Origin: JAXDLH01 sp034666705 | GTDB taxonomy: Bacteria > Chloroflexota > UBA6077 > SHYK01 | Length of the DNA: 12,616 nucleotides | Assembly: GCA_034666705.1 (NCBI GenBank) | Contig: JAXDLH010000363.1 | Span: forward strand, 1 to 12,616 | Direction: 5' to 3' | Part shown: in pieces, positions 6,883-12,616 of the stretch | How the letters are laid out: every line of letters begins with the position of its first letter | Position numbering within the stretch: the stretch's first letter is position 1 | Made by a program: the position numbers and the translations under genes | Notes under the pieces: model-generated | Told to the model about the DNA's origin: nothing | Databases searched by the model: none | The model's input: the letters and a program-made list of their open reading frames with translations, nothing else

Positions 6883-7482
6883 ATGTATGGAACCATTCAG
6901 CCCGTCTCCCGCCTGATCGAGGCATTTGCCCGGCTTCCGGGCGTCGGGCCGAAGACCGCGCAGCGCCTCACGTACTATCTTTTGCGGGTGCCGGCGGAGA
7001 CATCGCGCGAGTTGGCCGAGGCGATCATGAGCATGAAGGAGTCGGTGATCTTCTGCTCTGCCTGCTTCAATATCACGACCGACGACCCCTGCGGGATCTG
7101 CAGCGATGCGCAGCGAGATCACGGGGTGATCTGCGTGGTCGAGGAGCCACTCGACGTACTGGCGCTCGAGCGCTCCCGCGGCTATCGTGGCCTGTACCAC
7201 GTGCTGCATGGCGCATTGTCCCCGATCGAGGGGATCGGTCCGGACGATCTCAAGATCTCGCAGCTCGTCGCGCGCATTCAGGGGAGCGACGTTCATGAGG
7301 TGATTCTGGCTACGAACCCCAACGTCGAAGGTGACACGACGGCGCAATACCTCATGCAGTTGCTGCGTCCGCTCGGTCTCCGCGTGAGTCGCATTGCGCG
7401 CGGACTCCCCGTAGGAGGCGACCTGGAGTACGCAGACGAGGTGACATTGGCACAAGCGCTGGAGAATCGCCGCGCGATGTAA
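6883..7482 (+). CDS. recR: Recombination protein RecR
   Basis: RecR forms a ring on DNA and acts with RecO (and RecF) to load RecA at gaps. It is 199 residues, the normal length. The helix-hairpin-helix is LPGVGPKTAQRL (18-29). The C4 zinc finger uses C58, C61, C70 and C73. The Toprim domain is at about 82-170: ICVVEEPLDVLALE, YHVLHGALSPIEGIGPDDL, and ATNPNVEGDTTAQYL. The C-terminus LPVGGDLEYADEVTLAQALENRR is diagnostic. AAGGAG at 6864-6869 is the ribosome-binding site. I chose ATG at 6883 because homologs begin M-Y; the TTG just before it at 6880 has slightly better spacing and would add one residue. Confidence 0.96.
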   Translation: MYGTIQPVSRLIEAFARLPGVGPKTAQRLTYYLLRVPAETSRELAEAIMSMKESVIFCSACFNITTDDPCGICSDAQRDHGVICVVEEPLDVLALERSRGYRGLYHVLHGALSPIEGIGPDDLKISQLVARIQGSDVHEVILATNPNVEGDTTAQYLMQLLRPLGLRVSRIARGLPVGGDLEYADEVTLAQALENRRAM

Positions 7483-7510
7483 TTCGCCACCGTTCTGGAA
7501 TCGTCAAACG

Positions 7511-7544
7511 TTGACTAATGGCGTGCAAGAAGTCGGAGTATACT
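7511..7544 (+). promoter_or_regulatory. Candidate promoter for the S1-like gene
   Basis: TTGACT (7511-7516) and TATACT (7539-7544) are both close to consensus but are 22 bp apart, longer than the usual 16-18. The -10 may therefore work with an activator or a poor -35. TTGAC is also the right arm of a small palindrome, GTCAA-ACG-TTGAC (7503-7515), which could be an operator. Transcription would start near 7551, about 35 nt before the leader ORF. Confidence 0.4.
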
Positions 7545-7585
7545 TCCGGAAAGTCGCCGCCGTTTTGGCAGCGAAGGAGCAGCCG

Positions 7586-7627
7586 ATGGGCGAGTTCCCG
7601 CGTCCCGGCACCAGGCTCGAGCAATGA
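7586..7627 (+). CDS. Putative 13-residue leader peptide overlapping the S1-like gene start
   Basis: ATG at 7586 opens a 13-codon frame, MGEFPRPGTRLEQ, ending in a TGA that overlaps the S1-like ATG as ATGA. AAGGAG at 7574-7579, 6 nt before the ATG, is the strongest ribosome-binding site in this intergenic region. The S1-like ATG at 7624 has only a weak AGG of its own. Ribosomes finishing the leader could re-initiate at 7624, coupling the two. This is inferred from position only; the peptide matches nothing I recognise, and the frame could be chance. Confidence 0.42.
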   Translation: MGEFPRPGTRLEQ

Positions 7628-8961
7628 GCGAGACCGATTCGAACCAGGAGATGATGAGCCTCCTGGATGAGGGACCTTCTGGCTATCGCTCGCTGCGGCG
7701 TGGCGAAGTCATTGAGGGTGTCGTGGTTCAGGTTGGCCGCGACGAGTTACTCGTTGATATCGGCACGAAAGCTGAAGCGGTCATCCCTGCCAGCGAGCTC
7801 GGGGTCTCCTATGCCGATCCGGCCGCGGCGGCCAAGGTGGGTGACACCATCCTCGCCATGGTTGTGGAGACTGAGGGCCGAGAGGGGCACGCCATCCTCT
7901 CGCTGTCCCGAGCGGAGACCGAGCGTGGTTGGCGCCGCCTTGAGCAACTTGCAGAGACCGGCGAAACGATCGAGGCCGAGGTGGTGGATACCAACCGCGG
8001 CGGGCTGATCGTCCACATCGACGGCGTCCGGGGTTTCGTGCCGCTCTCGCAGATCGTCGATCTGCGCCAGCCCGGAAGTGAAGAGGAGAGCGTCGAGGCG
8101 CGCCTGGAACGGATCCGTGGCCGCACGCTTGCCCTCAAGGTTATCGAGATCAACCGCCGCCGCAACCGCTTGATCCTTTCCGAGCGTGCGGCCGCCCAGG
8201 AGCGCCGCATGCGCGAGCGCGACCGGCTCTTCGAAGAACTCGAAGAGGGACAGACTCGCCAGGGGCGCGTAAGCAGCATCTCCGACTTCGGTGCGTTCGT
8301 GGACATCGGGGGCGCCGATGGGTTGGTGCATCTCAGCGAGCTATCCTGGACGCCGGTTTCCCACCCAGGTCAGGTAGTGAAGATTGGCGACGAAGTTGAC
8401 GTGCTCGTGCTTGGCGTGGACCGCGAGAAAAAGAAGATTGCGCTGAGCCTGAAGCGGCTGCGCAGCGAGCCGTGGCAGGACATCCTGACGAAATACTACC
8501 CGGGACAGATTGTGCCGGCGCGCATCACAAAGCTCGCTCAATTCGGGGCCTTCGCGGAGATTGAGCCGGGCATCGAGGGCCTGATCCACATCTCCGAGCT
8601 CTCGGACGAGCGGATTCAGCATCCGCGTAGCGTGGTGCAAGAGGACCAGCCGGTCGTGGTGAAGATCCTGCGGATCGAGTCCGAGCGACGGCGGTTGGGC
8701 CTGAGCCTGCGGCAAGCTCGGGAAGAGAACGAACGCTTGGAGATGGAGCACATGCCGCTCGTATACGGCGACCAGGCTCAGCCCACCCTGGGCGACCATG
8801 CCTGGATTAGTGCCTCGGAGAGCTACGGCGAACCCGAGGCTGCTCCTGCACCCGAGGCAGAGCCTGAGGCTGAGCCCCGTTCAGAATCCGGCTCCAGTAC
8901 CGAGGAGTCGGCATCAGTAACGGTTCCGCCAGCAGAAGAGCCCTCTCCGGGTAACGGGTAG
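7624..8961 (+). CDS. rpsA: Ribosomal protein S1-like RNA-binding protein with four S1 domains
   Basis: This 445-residue protein has four S1 (OB-fold) domains at about 26-96, 112-187, 208-278 and 293-364. The best-conserved are the third (GRVSSISDFGAFVDIGGADGLVHLSEL) and the fourth (ITKLAQFGAFAEIEPGIEGLIHISEL). The first two are more divergent, as in the ribosome-binding domains of S1. Bacterial S1 recruits mRNA to the 30S subunit; four-domain versions are typical outside Proteobacteria, and their ribosomal role is less certain. Residues 404-445 form an acidic Glu/Ala/Pro/Ser tail. No IspH or Cmk fusion or neighbour is seen. The ATG at 7624 lacks a strong ribosome-binding site and overlaps a short upstream frame. 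ATGs at 7651 and 7654 are alternatives with an AGGAG too close to them. Confidence 0.9.
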   Translation: MSETDSNQEMMSLLDEGPSGYRSLRRGEVIEGVVVQVGRDELLVDIGTKAEAVIPASELGVSYADPAAAAKVGDTILAMVVETEGREGHAILSLSRAETERGWRRLEQLAETGETIEAEVVDTNRGGLIVHIDGVRGFVPLSQIVDLRQPGSEEESVEARLERIRGRTLALKVIEINRRRNRLILSERAAAQERRMRERDRLFEELEEGQTRQGRVSSISDFGAFVDIGGADGLVHLSELSWTPVSHPGQVVKIGDEVDVLVLGVDREKKKIALSLKRLRSEPWQDILTKYYPGQIVPARITKLAQFGAFAEIEPGIEGLIHISELSDERIQHPRSVVQEDQPVVVKILRIESERRRLGLSLRQAREENERLEMEHMPLVYGDQAQPTLGDHAWISASESYGEPEAAPAPEAEPEAEPRSESGSSTEESASVTVPPAEEPSPGNG

Positions 8962-9000
8962 CGCGGTTTCTGTCACCCAGAAGGCCGTGGAATCCGGACT

Positions 9001-9029
9001 TTCGCACCAGTGCGTATCGTTCATATAGT
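9001..9029 (+). promoter_or_regulatory. Candidate upstream clpC promoter (P1)
   Basis: TTCGCA (9001-9006), 17 bp, then TATAGT (9024-9029) gives 4 of 6 and 5 of 6 consensus matches at ideal spacing. The predicted start, near 9036, falls inside a palindrome and would give a leader of about 115 nt before clpC. Confidence 0.4.
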
Positions 9030-9048
9030 GTAAAGCTATCGCTACACT
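9027..9048. promoter_or_regulatory. Palindromic candidate operator over the clpC P1 start site
   Basis: AGTGTA (9027-9032), 10 nt, then TACACT (9043-9048) is a perfect 6-bp inverted repeat. It overlaps the last bases of the P1 -10 and spans the expected start, the classic place for a repressor. It does not match the CIRCE/HrcA, CtsR heptad or HspR (HAIR) consensus as I know them, so the regulator is unassigned. A short RNA hairpin is the alternative reading. Confidence 0.42.
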
Positions 9049-9068
9049 GGGCTTCATGCCGCCTCGGT

Positions 9069-9122
9069 ATGGCGCTCGCGCTGGCTATAATGAGGGCAGA
9101 CCGAGCAATGGCGCTCATGCTG
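9069..9122 (+). repeat. Imperfect 15-bp direct repeat flanking the clpC P2 -10 box
   Basis: ATGGCGCTCGCGCTG (9069-9083) and ATGGCGCTCATGCTG (9108-9122) match at 13 of 15 positions, with starts 39 bp apart. The first copy ends 2 bp before TATAAT (9086-9091); the second lies just past the expected start. They could be tandem regulator sites. They are also in phase within a 25-codon frame (9069-9146) that lacks a ribosome-binding site, so codon reuse is an alternative. Confidence 0.45.
9086..9091 (+). promoter_or_regulatory. Candidate downstream clpC -10 element (P2)
   Basis: A perfect TATAAT in the context GGCTATAATGAGG would start transcription near 9098, about 53 nt before clpC. No good -35 sits 16-18 bp upstream. 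The same GGC-TATAAT context occurs before rpsP. Confidence 0.35.
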
Positions 9123-9150
9123 CGACACCCCTCGAATCGGAGATAAATAA

Positions 9151-11616
<2,466 letters not shown>

Positions 11617-11636
11617 CTACACGAATCGACTACTGG

Positions 11637-11677
11637 AGAGCGGGCCGGGGCCGCCGCTGGTGGGCCCGGCCCGCTCT
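11637..11677 (+). terminator. GC-rich hairpin terminator between clpC and radA
   Basis: AGAGCGGGCCGGG (11637-11649) pairs perfectly with CCCGGCCCGCTCT (11665-11677) across a 15-nt loop, 20 nt after the clpC stop. The 13-bp stem is very strong. The downstream sequence TGTGCGTCTG is only moderately T-rich, so it may be a weak or partial terminator reducing read-through into radA. Confidence 0.65.
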
Positions 11678-11709
11678 GTGCGTCTGACGCAGGAGAGCCG
11701 GAGAGACGC

Positions 11710-12616
11710 GTGGCCAAGACGAGGACTGTATTCGTGTGCCAGGCCTGCAGTGCGCGGTTTCCGCGCTGGATGGGCCAATGCACGACGTGCGGGCAGTGGA
11801 ACTCCCTGCAGGAAGCAGTCGAGAGTCGGAGTGTTGCCCAGCGCGAGCGGCCGCGCCTTGCGGCCGGGCTGACGCTGCGCAAAGTCGGCGACATCGAGCT
11901 GGAGGAGTATCCACGCCTCAAAGCCGGCGTCAGCGAGTGGGACCGGGTTCTAGGCGGCGGGATCGTGCCAGGCTCGGTGGTCCTCGTGGGGGGCGACCCG
12001 GGCGTTGGCAAATCCACGCTGCTGCTCCAGGTGGCGGACGCCGTCGCACGCGGCGCTGCGCCGCCAGGCCGACAGGGCAGCGGTGCAGTCGATCGGGATC
12101 GGGTGTGGTACATCTCGGGTGAGGAGTCGCTGCCGCAGATCGGCCTCCGCGCCCGGCGGCTGGGACTCGATCCCAACGCCGTCAGCCTGAGCTCCGCGAC
12201 GGATGTGCACAGCATCATCGAGGCTGCCGACGAGAACCCTCCTGAAGTGCTGATCGTCGACTCGATCCAGAGCGTCTACGACCCGGCGATCGACTCGACT
12301 CCTGGCAGCGTCACCCAGCTCCGCGAGTGCACGCTGCGGCTCCATCAATTTGCGAAGGAGCGGCACGTCGCGGTGCTGCTCGTCGGGCACGTAACGAAAG
12401 AGGGAGTGATCGCGGGTCCGAAGACCCTGGAGCATATGGTCGACGCCGTGCTCTACCTCGAGGGAGAGCGGCTGCAGGCGTATCGGCTGCTCCGGAGCGT
12501 GAAGAATCGCTTTGGCGCGACCAGCGAGGTCGGTGTGTTCGAGATGCAGGATCGCGGCCTCGCCGAGGTGCCGAACCCATCGGCCGCATTCTTGTCTGAT
12601 CGGGTCGAGGGCGGAA
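11710..12616 (+). CDS. radA: DNA repair protein RadA (Sms), 3' end outside the window
   Basis: RadA is a RecA-like, DnaB-type helicase that processes recombination branches. Only the first 302 codons are present of an expected 450 or so, with no stop before the edge. The N-terminal zinc finger uses C10, C13, C24 and C27, with the GQC-TTCGQWNS sequence. Walker A is GGDPGVGKST (94-103), followed by YISGEES, Walker B-like VLIVDSIQS, GHVTKEGVIAGPKTLEHMVDAVLYLEG, and the RadA signature KNRFG (265-269) in KNRFGATSEVGVFEM. The missing part should be the Lon-like domain. GTG at 11710 is chosen because GGAGAG (11700-11705) precedes it and the zinc finger starts at residue 10. Compared with E. coli RadA, about 12 extra residues (near 114-130) lie between Walker A and YISGEES. 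It follows clpC after a strong hairpin. Confidence 0.95.
   Translation, partial: MAKTRTVFVCQACSARFPRWMGQCTTCGQWNSLQEAVESRSVAQRERPRLAAGLTLRKVGDIELEEYPRLKAGVSEWDRVLGGGIVPGSVVLVGGDPGVGKSTLLLQVADAVARGAAPPGRQGSGAVDRDRVWYISGEESLPQIGLRARRLGLDPNAVSLSSATDVHSIIEAADENPPEVLIVDSIQSVYDPAIDSTPGSVTQLRECTLRLHQFAKERHVAVLLVGHVTKEGVIAGPKTLEHMVDAVLYLEGERLQAYRLLRSVKNRFGATSEVGVFEMQDRGLAEVPNPSAAFLSDRVEGG

Noticed and set aside
5910..6896. Minus-strand open frame of 328 codons spanning dnaX end, ybaB and the recR start
   Set aside because: It opposes three confident genes and shows no domain or ribosome-binding site.
8968..8982. TTCTG-TCACC-CAGAA stem after the S1-like gene as a terminator
   Set aside because: The stem is only 5 bp, bulged if extended, and no T-run follows; too weak to call.
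9027..9048. Palindrome as a CIRCE, CtsR or HspR site
   Set aside because: Neither arm sequence nor spacing fits those consensus elements; kept only as an unassigned operator.

Overview
The window is a GC-rich bacterial chromosome segment made of housekeeping genes. There are ten complete, convincing protein genes, plus radA, which runs off the right edge. All are on the plus strand except one. I see no rRNA or tRNA genes, CRISPR arrays, insertion sequences, phage genes, toxin-antitoxin pairs or defence genes. The gene content resembles a Gram-positive-type or Chloroflexota (Thermomicrobia/Sphaerobacter-like) genome: ClpC rather than ClpA, clpC next to radA, a KhpA-type KH protein after S16, RecO encoded directly before DnaX, and a sigma factor reading YAYWWIRQ in region 2.4. 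The phylum is an inference from gene content and base composition; no search was run.

Layout: 54-1118 encodes a sigma-70 family factor. It converges, with a 5-bp gap, on a minus-strand site-2-protease-like membrane metalloprotease with two CBS domains (1124-2296). A 188-bp divergent intergenic region follows, with a TATAAT box facing rightwards. Next come rpsP (S16), khpA and rimM, the start of the classic ribosome-maturation operon. In place of trmD-rplS, the strand continues into recO, dnaX, ybaB/ebfC and recR, a replication and recombination-repair group. recO and dnaX overlap by ATGA.

A promoter-like stretch then precedes a four-S1-domain ribosomal protein S1-like gene (7624-8961). Its start codon overlaps the stop of a possible 13-codon leader ORF that has the better Shine-Dalgarno site. 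clpC (9151-11616) follows a 189-bp regulatory region holding two candidate promoters, a palindrome over the first predicted start site and an imperfect direct repeat around the second. A strong 13-bp GC hairpin separates clpC from radA (11710 to the end, incomplete).

Functionally the window joins transcription initiation (sigma factor), ribosome assembly and translation (S16, KhpA, RimM, S1), replication (DnaX), recombinational repair (RecO, RecR, RadA) and proteolysis (S2P, ClpC). I found no undescribed multi-gene system. The points worth a second look are regulatory: the S1 leader ORF, the clpC control region, the khpA-rimM hairpin and a possible dispersed-repeat fragment before recR. No gene-free stretch exceeds 300 bp; the longest are 2297-2484 and 8962-9150.
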